Below, one piece after another: positions 1-11,989 of a stretch of 64,000 bases of DNA (position 1 is its first letter; every line of letters begins with the position of its first letter). The notes beneath the pieces were generated by a model. That model did not search any database. It had not been told where the DNA came from and saw nothing but the letters and a program-made list of their open reading frames with translations. Origin of the DNA: Agrocybe praecox (Eukaryota > Basidiomycota > Agaricomycetes > Agaricales > Agrocybaceae); assembly GCA_964017145.1 (NCBI GenBank), contig CAXHKQ010000012.1, forward strand, positions 20,825 through 84,824. The letters are read 5' to 3'. Made by a program: the position numbers and the translations under genes.

Positions 1-851
1 CACCAGCCGAGGCACCGTCTAGATTGCGTGATCCTTTCTGTGATCCAGAGGTTGTGGACAGAGCACCCAATGCATCTACGAGGTGGTCACCCTTGCGCAA
101 GGTGTGCAGTTTGGCTTCTGAGGTAAGGGAGGGTTCAGAAGAGGGTCAAGTGCCTGTTGACCCGCAACGGAAAAACTGGGGGCAAAATGACGGAAACGGA
201 ATCAGCAATGACACGGAACGGACGTACGGTGCGCGGAAAGGAAAAGAGAAATGATGAACGGACAAAAGATCACGGACACAAAAGTGAACAGCACTGTGTT
301 CGTAGTAGGTGTAAACGGACGGAAAACGGAACATACACCTGGAGTTCTTCGACCACGGTTGGGGTCACGGATAGTGCTCGAAACGAAATGCGCACGTTAA
401 ACAAATGACGTGTTAGTATATCAGTGAATAGAAGAAACTACAGTGCCTACCTAGTACAAAAAATTTCCCGCTAGACCGGGTGTGACCGGGTATACCTGTC
501 AGAGCGTTGAGCGACACTCAATACACCGCTATACTGATTGAAAAAGACGCACCGCTTTCCATCGATTCTCTATAGAGTCATCCCGGGTAAATTTTCGATA
601 CTTTTGTGCAAGGGATCCCCCCGCTTGTTCAATCTTGATCATAGGCACATGGCGAGTAATTTCCGCAGGTTGCTACGTTTGTTCATGAACCATGATTAAC
701 GGGTAGCTAGAAACGAAAGATGACTCACAAAATGGATCAGAAACCCTGAAGGCAATGGAGAGGTGGATGAGGGAAGAGGAAGGACAGAAAGAAACGGAAA
801 ACTTGCAATCAAACGTCACGCGGTCGGAGTTTGAAAGGACTTGTCGATATT
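1..851. other. Left flank, no firm gene
   Basis: I see no complete gene here. A stretch near 24-254 is open on the plus strand, but it has no ATG start, no recognisable domain and ends in low-complexity charged sequence. A GTAAGG donor-like site near 123 would allow it to be the last piece of an exon from a gene lying off the left edge. The rest (260-850) is ordinary intergenic sequence. Confidence 0.4.
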
Positions 852-960
852 CATCAGGAAAATGACCATTATCCCTGAGTGTCCCTCAGGGAATCCAAGG
901 GCATCCCAGGGAGCCAGGGAAGCCAGGGTCTCCTTGGGAGACCCAGGTTACAGTTATTCC
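852..960. repeat. Candidate transposon terminal and subterminal repeat (left)
   Basis: The sequence opens with CATCAGGAAAATG and continues into short repeats of the type CCCTCAGGGA, GGGCATCCCAGGGA and CCAGGG. The same layout occurs in inverted orientation at 59690-59821, ending CTTTTTCCTGATG, next to the Plavaka transposase. Weak similarity continues about 10 bp beyond the CATCAGG core on both sides, so the exact end is uncertain. Subterminal arrays of short motifs are usual for CACTA-like elements. The link to this family is inferred. Confidence 0.5.
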
Positions 961-1254
961 CGAACTTAAATCTGAAACTGGGCCTAAGTTCTCCTTTTGT
1001 AGACTTTATTAATTTAATTACGTATAAAGCTCTAAGTGATATTTTTTTAATCAAAAGAATTCTAAAGTAACAAAGAGGCCTAACATAATTGAGATCCAGT
1101 CTAGTTCATGTTCAGAGTACTGAAAGAGGGGTATCTTTGACAGGTCAAATAATACGCTTTAGAAAGTATTGAGTTTTAAAAAGAGTGGCCTATCAGCCGA
1201 AAGATACATTGGTTTTAAAAAGCGTCTTCAAGTCCTTATAAAATTCTTACAATG

Positions 1255-1487
1255 CAAAAGCATCTTTATTAGCTTAGAATATAATTTGTTTCAAAAGGAG
1301 TGCTATATCACCAAAAATCACTCAACATATTAGAAAGCGTTTTTAATTCCCTATAATATAGTTCATTTCAAAAGGCATACAATATCATCAAAAATTACTC
1401 ATTAGATTAGAAAGCGCTTTTAATTCCTGATAATATAGTTTATTTGAAAAGGCATACAATATCACCAAAAATTACTTATTAGCATCA
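1255..1487. repeat. AT-rich tandem repeat, about 77-bp unit
   Basis: Two good copies and one degenerate copy of a unit of about 77 bp are present. Each holds AGAAAGCG, TTTTAATTCC, ATAATATAGTT and AAAAGGCATACAATATCA. Copies start near 1332 and 1409, with a poorer copy just before. The array lies between the candidate left end (852) and the 3' end of the DUF6532-like gene, so it may be a subterminal repeat block of a transposon. Confidence 0.65.
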
Positions 1488-1562
1488 AAAGAGAGCAAGA
1501 GTATTTAGGCGAAAAAGAAACACGAAAAGCATATTATATAGCATTCAAAAAAAACAAATGAT

Positions 1563-3599
1563 CTACATTGTACTAGCACCTGTGGTTGATCCAGTAGAAT
1601 CTATAGAGTCGTGTTCATCAATCTGGAAAAGAGTTGATTCCAGAAGATTAGAAGACATAGAAGAGGTAGTATTAGAGGCCGTAAAAGTAGACGCTTGTTT
1701 GCTTTGGGCGGTGCGAGCAATAGCCCCTAAAGCCATAAAGTCTACTCCTTCGAAATCATCCTCCACATTGTGAAGATCAGCACCGGCTCGACTTTGGGAA
1801 CTAATGCCAAATTAGAGCCTTCATCAAAACTAAATTCGTCATTTGATAGGCTCAGCACTTACTAAACAGTTTTGAAGAGCTCTCGTTGAAGATAGTTTGC
1901 ATAGCCAGAATCCTGGGACTTGGAGACAAAATAGTTCCAGGCCTCCATATGATGTTCGTATCTAGAATTATTTAAAGTTAATTAACTCGAAATATGTGTT
2001 TAAAAAAAAGGAAATTACTTAGCACGACAATTATCTTCACTGAATGGGATTTGAAGCTTGACACCCGTAACCCACTGCTTTAAGCAGTTTTCGATCTGTA
2101 ACATAATACCTTAGTTGAAATAAAAGCCTTCCCAGTATAAAAAAACACTTACGCATGTTATAACCAAAACAATAACCGGCGCTGGAATTATCTTCTTCGC
2201 CATCATGATGTTGTAGGCATTTAGGTCAGACTTTGCTTTTTCGGTACAAAACCATTGCTGACGAATGACTTCAGAAATTATTGGGTTGCCATAGGGTCGT
2301 AGGGTATCAACCTCTCCGTTCTACTAATGATATAAGAGACAGACAAAGAACAAACAAAAAAATGTACTTCAAAGTTAAGACCTCCAAATCGAAACCTTCC
2401 CTTTTCAAGGAGCCATGCGACATAGGCTGCTCGGTCTCTAGCCTTTGGAAATTCTCCTGGAAGACCATAATGACCAGTAATCAGGTTTTGCACCCGATTA
2501 GCAAGAGTATTTGTTAGACCCCCTCTGTCATAAATGGCCTAATGTGATGGAAGTATAAAAGGAATGAGATGGATACGAAAATTTATGTAGGGCTTACATA
2601 GGTAATTAAACTATCAATGGTCTCTTGATCGTTGCTTTGAATAAGATCTTGAAGAATTTTTTTGAGAATAGGAGTTGACGCTGCTTGTTTGAGAAGGTCC
2701 ATGTTATACTTAGCTCTTTCAGCTGGCCCTTTGGGAGGATATGGCGTATCTGTATTTAATATAAGTATAAGAAGCAAAATACAACGAGTGGTAGGAAGAA
2801 GAGCTACTATACCTAGAGCTGCTTGTTGTCGAAAATGCTTCTTGGCCATAATGGCCAATGGCAAGACCTTGTCGTTGAATTCTTTTCTGGTGATTTTTCC
2901 CTTACCGTTACCAGACTTGTTTTTCTTTGAAAAAATCTTTCGACTTGCGCTATCAGCAGAAGCTTGCATGAGAATCTACAAAAGAGTGAGTTTTATATGA
3001 TGAAAGTTTAAATATAAGGAAGCAAACCCCATTTGTGGCAAACATATCGTCATGACCAGACAGCCCATCATCTTCTTCATCTTCCTCTTCTTCCTCCTCT
3101 CCTTCCCGATCATCTTCTAGAGCATCAGACTCATTGTTGCTTTTGCTTCTCTCTTCTTCATCCTCGTCAAAAGGCTCGAGTTCTTCATTTTGGGCACCGC
3201 CTAGAGAATTAGCCAAATCCAATTCCTCCTTGTCCATTACACGTGGGCGCTTAGCTCTTGGCCCAGTAGAAGGTGGGTTAATGGGAGGGTCATCCTCTGG
3301 TTCAGACCCTGCCGAGTCCGAGGATTCATTGTCCCTGGCGTCTTGATTTCTCTTGCGAATCTCTATTCAAAGAAAACATCAGAAAGAACAAACAACTTAG
3401 ATTAAAAAAACATGCTTTGCATTTTTTCTTGCTCCGCAGTCTTGTCAGACTTTTTTTTCTGTTCTATCAAACCATTCAGCGTTGTTTCTGTTGTAGAACG
3501 AGTTTTTCCTCCAGAAGTCTTGCTAGCCGGCTTTTGGGTAGTTGACTTCTTGGCCTTGACCTGCTTCTGCATTGAAGCTCTGGTATTAGCGCTAGGCAT
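1563..3599 (-). CDS. DUF6532-like protein beside the TET/JBP gene
   Basis: Nine-exon minus-strand model of 528 residues: 3599-3416, 3362-3028, 2975-2813, 2749-2598, 2538-2368, 2320-2153, 2095-2019, 1961-1863, 1800-1563. All phases close. The N-terminus is basic and low-complexity (KAKKSTTQKPASK), followed by a long acidic run (EEEEEEDEEDD) and then a folded part. The motif YGNPIISEVIRQQWF and the C-terminal KYEHHMEAWNYF resemble the DUF6532 family of unknown function common in Agaricomycetes; this assignment is from memory of the family pattern. Intron 1 needs a GC donor (AAA|GCATGT). The last intron has a perfect GTAAGT donor; if it is not spliced, the protein ends at 1862. The gene lies 168 bp downstream of the TET/JBP gene on the same strand. 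The acidic and basic tails suggest a chromatin or nuclear role, but no function is shown. Confidence 0.7.
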
Positions 3600-6433
3600 A
3601 CTGAGGAAGAAAGTGGAAGTAGGATTGCAGGAAAAGTAGAATGTGGTACAAAGCAAAGCGCAAAAACCAACATAACATATGAAACAGGGATATTGGTTAA
3701 GCGATGTCAAACAATAAACAAACTTTGTTAAACAAAAAGTAGAATTACGCCTACTACAAAGAAGTAATTAATGAATAAAGTCCTTGTTGTGGCCCCAATC
3801 ATTAAAATTAACTATCCAATCTTGAGCACTTTTGTCTGTATGAAAAACAAAAGAAGCTCTTTTCCCATCAAAATCCATATTAAAATGACTGATATAGTTA
3901 GAAGGAAAAGCAGCAAAATCGCCATTTCTTGCAGCCATGGCAAGGCCAATTTCATGAAAAGCTATATCTCCTCCAATGCAGTCTGAAGCCACCAATAAGC
4001 CACATACCCGCCAATCCTTATAGTCTCGATGGAAGGTAGTAGAGCAGTTGAGATTTAATACAACACTACTGAAAGGTCTCATTGGTGCAACCTCATAGTC
4101 TGGAAGCAGATCAATGTATCTTGACAATTCTTCCATAATTTCTGGAAGAAGAGCCTCAATCTGTAAAATATGACTTTTCAAACAACAAGCAGTAATTATT
4201 TTCAAGAAACTTACAGTATCTTTGGTCCATCCAAACAGTTTTTTAAACGAATCTTGAAAGAGAAAATATTCCTCCATGTTGTCGATTGTTTCTTTAGAAT
4301 ATCAGGGAATTAATTGAGAAAGAGCTTGCTGGCGTTGAGCTTTTTTCTTCTTGAGGAGATAAGGAGAGATGTTTGAAGGGGATCCAGTTCCCTAAAGATA
4401 GAATTGTAAGCTTAGAAGGAGAAGAGGAAGAAAATGCTACCTTGGTTGCGAATCTACTATACAATGTAAAATGAATATTAGGATAAAGGAAATCCCATGG
4501 TTCTCCTTTAGTATTAGTAGCTTTGAAGTCATTTGGCCAAATAGTTGTAAGACGATCACAAAGATCATCTCTAATGCTATCTGGCATAGATGGAACGACT
4601 ATGAGAAGAAAGTTTCCATTTTTATCGTTAACTCGGAGAGTTTTGCTGTAAGTTAAATATCATGTAGGAGTGAAAGAAGAGAAAAAAGAAAAACTTACTT
4701 TTCGAGTATAGCAGGGTTAAATCTGACATACACTCCTTCCTCCTTTCTACCAGTCTTTAATAGATCTTGAAGCTAATTGAAATAATGTAAAATGGCAAAG
4801 AAGAACAACAATGCATCAGAGACGCTTACTTTAATTTTAAGATCTTCAAGATCTTTCGCCCAAACACCATCTTCAACAAACTGCCTTTCCTTCTCTGTGA
4901 AGTCAAAAATTCCCTTAGGATTTTTCCTGGGCCCAGGGAATTTGCGATTTTGGCCCAAGCTTGGATCAAAATTTGTGTCTATAATGAAAACATCCATATT
5001 AGGAAGGGACAAAGGTGTGGACAAATTATTGGAAGTATCGGAAATGATATCTTTATCTGACAAAGGAGAATGGATAGACTTGAGAACAGGGATTAATGGA
5101 AAGCGTTCAATGCTTTCATTTATGAATGAAAGACAAGATTCCCAAGCATCCATATTTCGAACACCAATTCGGAAAGAACTATATATAAAAGTTTAAGTTC
5201 GAGAAAAATAAGCACAAATACATAAAAATCATACCGGGACCGAAGTGCTCCGAAGTATCGAGCACTATTCAGAAGATCGGTACAATCAACAAATTCAGTC
5301 AATCCATGATAAGCAAGCAGAGACTGGTCCAGAAGTGTCGGCAGAGATAATGGCCATCTCTTGCGCATTTTATCAACGGCAGGTATGAGATTTTTGATTA
5401 CCAGCTTTCCTATGCGCAATCCTATGGCGAATATATCATCAAAGAATGTCCAGAACAAATAAAACATAAGACAACTGACTTGGATTTGGATTTGCAATAA
5501 TCTGGCAAATAGTGTCACATACGACAACAGGTAACCTGCCTAAAGTTGCCTTTGTTCTTGCCCCAGCCGCAAGTAGTAAAAAATAAATAGAGCCTGTCAA
5601 TATATGCCTTAAAACAATAGACTATTGGATATAAATTTAAAAACCTACCAGCCTCTGCTAGCTTGGCAAAATTAGATCCACTTTTTTGCCATCGCTCATA
5701 AGAGCTTATATGGGTTTTGGGTGGCAAATAGTGCAGTAAGATATCGTTTCTGCTTATTCCAGGTTTCGAAACTTCCAAACTTTTAATTTGAATTAGCATG
5801 ATAGAAAATAAAATTTAAGAATTAAAGCGTACCACTTCAGTTTGGTAATAAAGTGCATACAGTTTACCATACTAAGAAAACTGATGCACACTTCGACTTT
5901 TTCATGAAGAGCACAGCACTCTGCAACGGATGATAACGTCTGGCCGTAGACAGATGAATTCACCCCCGGGTTTGACTTCCAGATATCTCCAGCCATTAAA
6001 TGATCTATAGAAGAAGAAAACTCTCCCATGATGCGTTCAATGTTGGTGTTGGATAAAATATTAAGTAGGCATTTATCGACAGTAGTCGGAAGATTTTCCG
6101 AGGCAAAAGTTGGATCTATCTCTTCCCAAAGCCTTTGATGTTGGACTATGATTGTAATCAAAGAAGCAAGAGTCAGGTATGCGTTGAATTTCAATCAATG
6201 ATTAAAGGATTATTTACCATTTGTTTTATCCGTTGTGCCCTTCGAGGGCACTTGACTACTTTTCGACGAAAGCATTTTCATAGAAGCCCCACCACGTGCA
6301 TCACCTTTCAAAGCACTTGGTCCAGAGCCTAAGCCAAAAATATTAGCATACGGGCAATAGGAAGAAGGAATCTATTGTACCTTTCCTGGTCTTGTTGGGG
6401 CCTGCATTCTTGCTATGGCCTGCAGGTTGGCTT

Positions 6434-7583
6434 TCTGCAGCATAGACGTCAGGATCAAGATATTTGTGAAAGACGATTATTACTTACCTTCATCGTCTCT
6501 CATCGCAATACGTCTTTTAGACGGAATATCGGTAGCTTCTTCATCTTCGGGATGCTCTTCAAGTAGGGTTGTGGACCTGGAGCGGTGGGCGGTGCCAGAG
6601 ACAGAGTCGTTGTCAGAGTCGACTCCAATTTGGCCTGCTGCAAAGTAAATGTCAGGATCAGGGCATTGGTGAAAGGTGAGATTATTTACCTTCATCGTCA
6701 CTCGTCGTAGCGAGTCTTTTAGATGGAATAATGGTTGCTTCTTCATCTTCAGGATGCTCTTCAAATAGGGTCTTGGACCTGAAGCGGTGGGCGGTGCCAG
6801 AGACAGCGCCATTGTCAGAGTCGACTTCGATTTGGCTTTCTGCAACGTAAATGTCAGAATCAGGATATTTGTGAAAGGCGAGATGATTTACCTTCATTGC
6901 CACTCGTTGTCGCGCGTCTTTTAGATAGAATGCAGCGGCGGCGTTCGCCGCCAGAGACAGCATCGTTGTCAGAGCCTTCATTGTCACTCTTCGTCGCGCG
7001 TCTCTTAGATAGAATGTGGCGGCGTTCGCCGCCAGAGATAGCGTCGTTGTCAGAGTCGACTTCGATTTGAGTTGCTGCAACGTACATGTCAGGATTGGGA
7101 TATTTGTGAAAGGCGAGATTATTTACCTTCATTGCCACTCGTTGTCGCGCGTCTTTTAGATAGAATGCGGCGGTGTTCGCCGCCAGAGGCAGCATAGTTG
7201 TCGGAGTCGACTCCACTTTGGCCTGCTGCAACGTAAATGTCAGGATCAGGGCATTGGTGAAAGGTGAGATTATTTACCTTCATCATCACTCGTCGTAGCG
7301 AGTCTTTTAGATGGAATGATGATAGCTTCTTCATCTTTGTGCTGCTCCTCAAGTAGGGTCTTAGACCTGGAGTGGTGGGCGATGCCAAAGACAGCATCGT
7401 TGTCAGAGTCAATTTCGGTTTGGCTTTCTGCAACATAAATGTTAGAATCGGGATATTTGTGAAAGGCAAGATCATTTACCTTCATCTTCCATCGATGTAG
7501 CGTGTCTTTTAGATGGAATGATGGTAGCTTCCTCGCCTTCGTGCTGCTCTTCAAATAGGGTTTTGGACCTGGAGCGGTGGGCA
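6434..7583 (-). repeat. Tandem exon-intron units of the TET/JBP gene (main block)
   Basis: Six units lie on the minus strand, each an exon plus a nearly constant intron of about 52 nt (GTAAATAATCTC...ACGTTGCAG). Exons: 7583-7480 (3' part of the split exon), 7427-7278, 7225-7127, 7074-6892, 6839-6690, 6637-6488. There are two forms: short (99 nt, peptide core SGGERRHILSKRRATTSDDEG) and long (150 nt, with an added HRSRSKTLFEEQHEDEEAT-like insert). The exon at 7074-6892 is two short units fused without an intron. Unit spacing is about 150 or 202 nt. Every exon is a multiple of 3, so copy number can change without breaking the frame. Confidence 0.85.
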
Positions 7584-7588
7584 CCGCC

Positions 7589-8099
7589 TGTCAGGGCAAC
7601 ACTAAGATCAGTGTGACAAGGCCACCAACAAAGACAAAGCAAGAGAGAGAGGGAGAGAGAGAGAGAGAGAGATGAAGAGAGAGAGAGAGAGACACTCAAT
7701 GGTTCTAAGAGATCACACCAATGATAGTGGATATCCTAAGAGATTGAAGCTGGGGCTACAGCTACCTACATGTCCAGTATATATACCCTACAGCTATTCT
7801 AGAATATTCCTACATTACATCATGAAACAAAAGGATGAGTAAGACAATGACATCATAAAGGAATGATGAATAAGACAATGACATCATGAAACAAGGAGAA
7901 GAATGATGTGGAGCAATTGAGGCAGTGCTCATGGGAAATAAAGATGATAAGTATCTAATCAAGGATCTAAGTGATAATCAATGAGATAATCAAGGAGATA
8001 ATCAAAGATGTAAAAGAGATAAGATATCTACATAATTAAGAAAGGGAAAAATGCGAAATAAATATATAAAAATAGAGAAAAATAGGGGAAACCCTGACA
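7589..8099 (-). repeat. 3' LTR of Gypsy-1
   Basis: 511 bp, TGTCAGGG...CCCTGACA, direct copy of 13607-14117. It includes a GA-rich microsatellite (about 7639-7692) and a TATATATA sequence. The one difference seen against the other LTR is an A/G change at the start of the GA tract. Confidence 0.95.
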
Positions 8100-8116
8100 T
8101 CACCCCCTCTCTAAGG
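8100..8116 (-). other. Polypurine tract and pol stop of Gypsy-1
   Basis: On the minus strand the sequence AGAGAGGGGGTGA runs directly into the 3' LTR. It is both the plus-strand primer site and the end of pol: the TGA stop codon occupies the last three bases before the LTR. Confidence 0.8.
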
Positions 8117-11100
8117 CACATTTCCCACAATGTGCACATGTATGAGTAAGTTTAGAGGGTTTCAGAGGAGGAGGAGGTTCAGTGAAGTTAATTAAAGGTG
8201 AAAAAGAAAGTCTATCAAAAGTAAGAGCAGAAATCCTTCTGGATGCAGCTGGATGCTTGGCATGGAACTCTTTGATTGATTTGGCTGCCTTCTTCAAATG
8301 TTCAGCAGGTTCCCAACTGCTTTCTTCATTTGGATAGTTTTTCCATTTAACCAAGTACTGCAGCTTATTTCTGAATAATCTGCTGTCCTTAATGTACTCA
8401 ACTTCCCATTCAGGATTTTCTCCTTTAATGACAGGTGGAGGTCTGGAGGGAGGCTTTCTTCCAACAGTATCAGGATGGTAGGGCATGAGCTTAACTACAT
8501 TGAACACTGGATGGATTTTCATGGTTTTAGGCAGTTGGAGCTCATAGGCATTTGAACCAACAACTTTGGTAATTTTGTATGGTCCATATCTCTTGTCATC
8601 CAATTTCTTGGAAGGCCTATCAGTCTTTAGATCCTTGCCATCTAGCCAAACCATGTCCCCAACCTTATACTCAGTAGGTGTACCTCTGTTTCTATCATAG
8701 AATCTAGCCATGTCATCAGCAGCCTTTTTGAGTGCAGACTCTGCTTCTTTCCTGGCCTCTTCCATGTTTTTCACAAAGGTATCTACAGTGTCCATCTTGC
8801 TGTCTCTGAGAGGTTCTGTGCCCATTCTTGGATGTCTACCATTGTTGAGCATGAATGGTGTCTGTCTGGTAGAGGCCTGAACTCTGTTGTTGTAGGAAAA
8901 TTCAGCCAAGGCCAACCATTCTACCCAGTCATCCTGTCTATGGTTTATGAAGAGCCTGAGATATTGTTCTACTTCTTGGTTGACTCTCTCAGTCTGACCA
9001 TCAGTTTGAGGATGGTAGGCTGTAGATGAAGCAGTCTGAATACCAAGTATAGAGTTAAGCTCTTTCATAAATTTGGAGACAAACTGAGGACCTCTATCAC
9101 AGATGATTTTGATAGGTAGACCATGCAATTTCCAAACATAGTCCCTGTAGAGCTTAGCAGTACCTTCAGATGTGACCTCATCTGTAGTAGGTATGATGTG
9201 GATCATCTTGCTAAGTCTGTCTACAACTATCATAATGGCATTATACCCTTGACATTCAGGTAAGCCAGTGATAAAGTCCACAGAAATAGTCTGCCAAACA
9301 TCAGAGGGAATCTCAGTTGGAGTCAGGAAGCCAACAGGTTTAGCAGGGAATGTCTTGGTCCTGTTACATCTATCACATCCTCTGGTGTAGGCTGCAATAT
9401 AATGGGACATCCCTGGCCACCAATAATTTCTAGAGACTAACTCTATTGTCTTCCATTTCCCTGGATGTCCAGCAATGTAGGCATCATGATGCAGTTCCAC
9501 AATTTTCCTTCTGAGGTCTTTGTCTTTTGGAACATACACCTTTCCTCTGTAGAGAACAAGCCCTTGCTCCTCTGACCATTCCTGTCCATCTATCTTCTTG
9601 GTTGAAGACTTCTTCATCTCCTGTACTGCCTTGACCACTTTCTCATCAAAGTCCTTTGCTTCTCTAATCTTCTTGAGAAGATCAGTCTCAGGACCAGCCA
9701 ATGTGGTATGACCCTGTTTGAGGGCCTGGATCTTGAAGTAGGAAGGTTTGAGGAGAACTACATTTTCATTATCATTCTCCCCCTTCTTATGGTCTGATCT
9801 CCTAGACAATGCATCTGGCTTTAAAGACTTTTTACCAGGCCTATGATGAAGAGAAAAATCAAATCTGGACAAAAAGAGTGACCATCTGGCCTGCCTTCTG
9901 GTTAACTTCTGGGCAGTCATAAAGTACTCTAGATTCTTGTGATCTGTCCAAATCTCAAAGGTATGTTGAGTCCCTTCAAGATAATGTCTCCATTCATCTA
10001 GTGCTCTGATAATAGCCAGCATCTCCTTGTCATGGATTTCATAATTCCTTTCTACTTCAGAGAGAGACTTAGACATAAAGGCCACAGGATGCCATTTTCC
10101 ATCCAAACCTTCCTGAGACAGTACAGCTCCAGTAGCATAATCAGAGCTATCTGCTTCAACTTTATAAGGTTTGTTGTCATCAGGGAAGATTAGAACAGGG
10201 GAGGATGTGACCTTAAGCTTTAGCTGGTCAAAGGCTTCCTGGTGTCTAAGTCCCCATCTCCAGACTGTCCCTTTCTTTGTCAATTCATGAAGTGGCTTGG
10301 CAATGTCTGCAAAATCCTCTATGAACCTTCTGTAGAAGTTAACAAATCCCAAGAATGATTGAACATCCTTGACATTTTCAGGCTCAGGCCATTTGGAAAC
10401 TCCCTCTACCTTGACAGGATCCATTTCAATCTTGCCTTGTGAAATGATAAGTCCAAGATATTCAATCTTTTCCTTTTCAAATTCACATTTTTCTGCTTTC
10501 AGGTAGAGTTTATTCTGTTCAAGGATTTGCAAGACCTTCTTGACTACCTCCCTATGATGTTCCAGAGTCTCAGTGAAGACCAATATGTCATCCATATAAA
10601 CAATGACCACATTGCCATCAATAAGCTCTATAAAAATGTCATTCATCATAGTTTGGAAAGTTGCAGGACTGTTGGTTAAGCCAAAGAACATGACCAGTGG
10701 TTCAAACAGCCCTCTATTGGTTCTGAAAGCTGCTTTCCACTCATCCCCTTCCTTAACTCTAACATTGTTAAAGCCCCACCTGACATCCAGCTTGGTGAAA
10801 TACTTGGCTTTGCTGAGTTTGGTAATGATGTCAGAAATGAGAGGTAAGGGGTAAGAGTTCTTAATGGTCATTTCATTTAGCTACCTATAATCCTGGACTA
10901 GTCTAAGAGAGCCATCCTTCTTTTTGACAAAGAACACAGGGGATGCCATAGGTGACTTGGATGGTCTAATCCTACCAGACTTCAGATTCTCCTCTAAAAA
11001 GGCATCAAGCTCTTTTTGCTCATTTGGGGAAAGAGGATAAATCTTTGATCTGTAAGGCTCTGACCCAGGCTTTAGCTCAATAGCATGATCCCAAGGCTTT

Positions 11101-11981
11101 CTGTCAGGTAGCCTGTCAAAGGACTCCTTTGAAAAAACTCCCTTAAATTGGTGATAATGCTTGGGGACAGCTTCTTCAAAGGTCTTCTTTGGGGATTCAG
11201 CCTGTTGATGAGACTCTTCTGCTAATTTCTGGGACACAGTTGAGGTAGCATTGATAGACTGCTTTTGAGGATGGAGATAAGAGATAAAAATCCTATCCTC
11301 AGGTTCAATCTCAGAGTCAGAGTCAGGTGAGTGATCTACAAGATCTACACCTTCATCATCAAACTGAGGGAGCTGTCTTCTCTGTACTGCAGCTATCCTC
11401 TGTCTCTTTCTCCTGGCTCTAATTACTTCCATGTGGCAGTCAGATGGACATCTAGTAAACTGGACATCACCTGACTTCCAGTTGACATCAGGATTATGTA
11501 GATAGAGCCAGGTATGCCCAATAATAGCAGTCTTGTCCCCCAAGTCACAAACAGCAAATGTAGCCTTTTCTGTGTGGTTCTTGTACACCATAGTCAAGTC
11601 CACTTCCTCATGAATAGAGCCACTTTTGTTGAGAGTACCATCAACATTATAGACTGGAATGGCTCTAGGAAGTTTCCTTGTGTTGAGATTATGGTATTTT
11701 ACAAAACCAGTATCCAGAAAAAGACCAGTAGCTCCAGAGTCAAGCAAGGCATTCACAGGCAACCTTTTTCCTGTATCCATTGTCTTGAGAATGACTGACA
11801 AATGGGTAGAGGCTTTTGGTTTGTGCCCTAAGATGTATATTCTCTCAGGAGTAGAAGGGAGAAGGGAATCAGAATTTGAGGACATGATTTCTGTATCAGA
11901 TTCAGAAGAGGTGGGATTGACTTTATCATTTTCATCTTCTAATACATTGAATCTATTCCATTGGGACATGTCCTTCACCAA
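8100..11981 (-). CDS. pol: Gypsy-1 Pol polyprotein (interrupted by one TAG)
   Basis: 1293 residues if the single internal stop is ignored. Order: aspartic protease (LLDSGATGLFLDTGF), reverse transcriptase (VQDYR ... YMDDILVFTE), RNase H (VEADSSDYATGAVLS), integrase zinc-binding region and core (STAYHPQTDGQTERVNQEVE), and a C-terminal chromodomain (LQYLVKWKNYPNEESSWEP). An in-frame TAG at 10883-10881 falls between VQDYR and LNEMTIKN, at the start of the reverse transcriptase domain. There is no ATG at the 5' end: the frame is open upstream past the gag stop, in the -1 frame, so Pol was probably made by -1 frameshifting at a run of five T beside the gag stop. Pol stays open to the last base before the LTR. 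Confidence 0.93.
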
Positions 11982-11989
11982 TGGTGCCT

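Noticed and set aside
6480..7699. Series of overlapping minus-strand ORFs of about 100-130 codons
   Set aside because: They read through 52-nt introns with clear GTAAAT donors and GCAG acceptors; the spliced repeat-exon model closes in phase.
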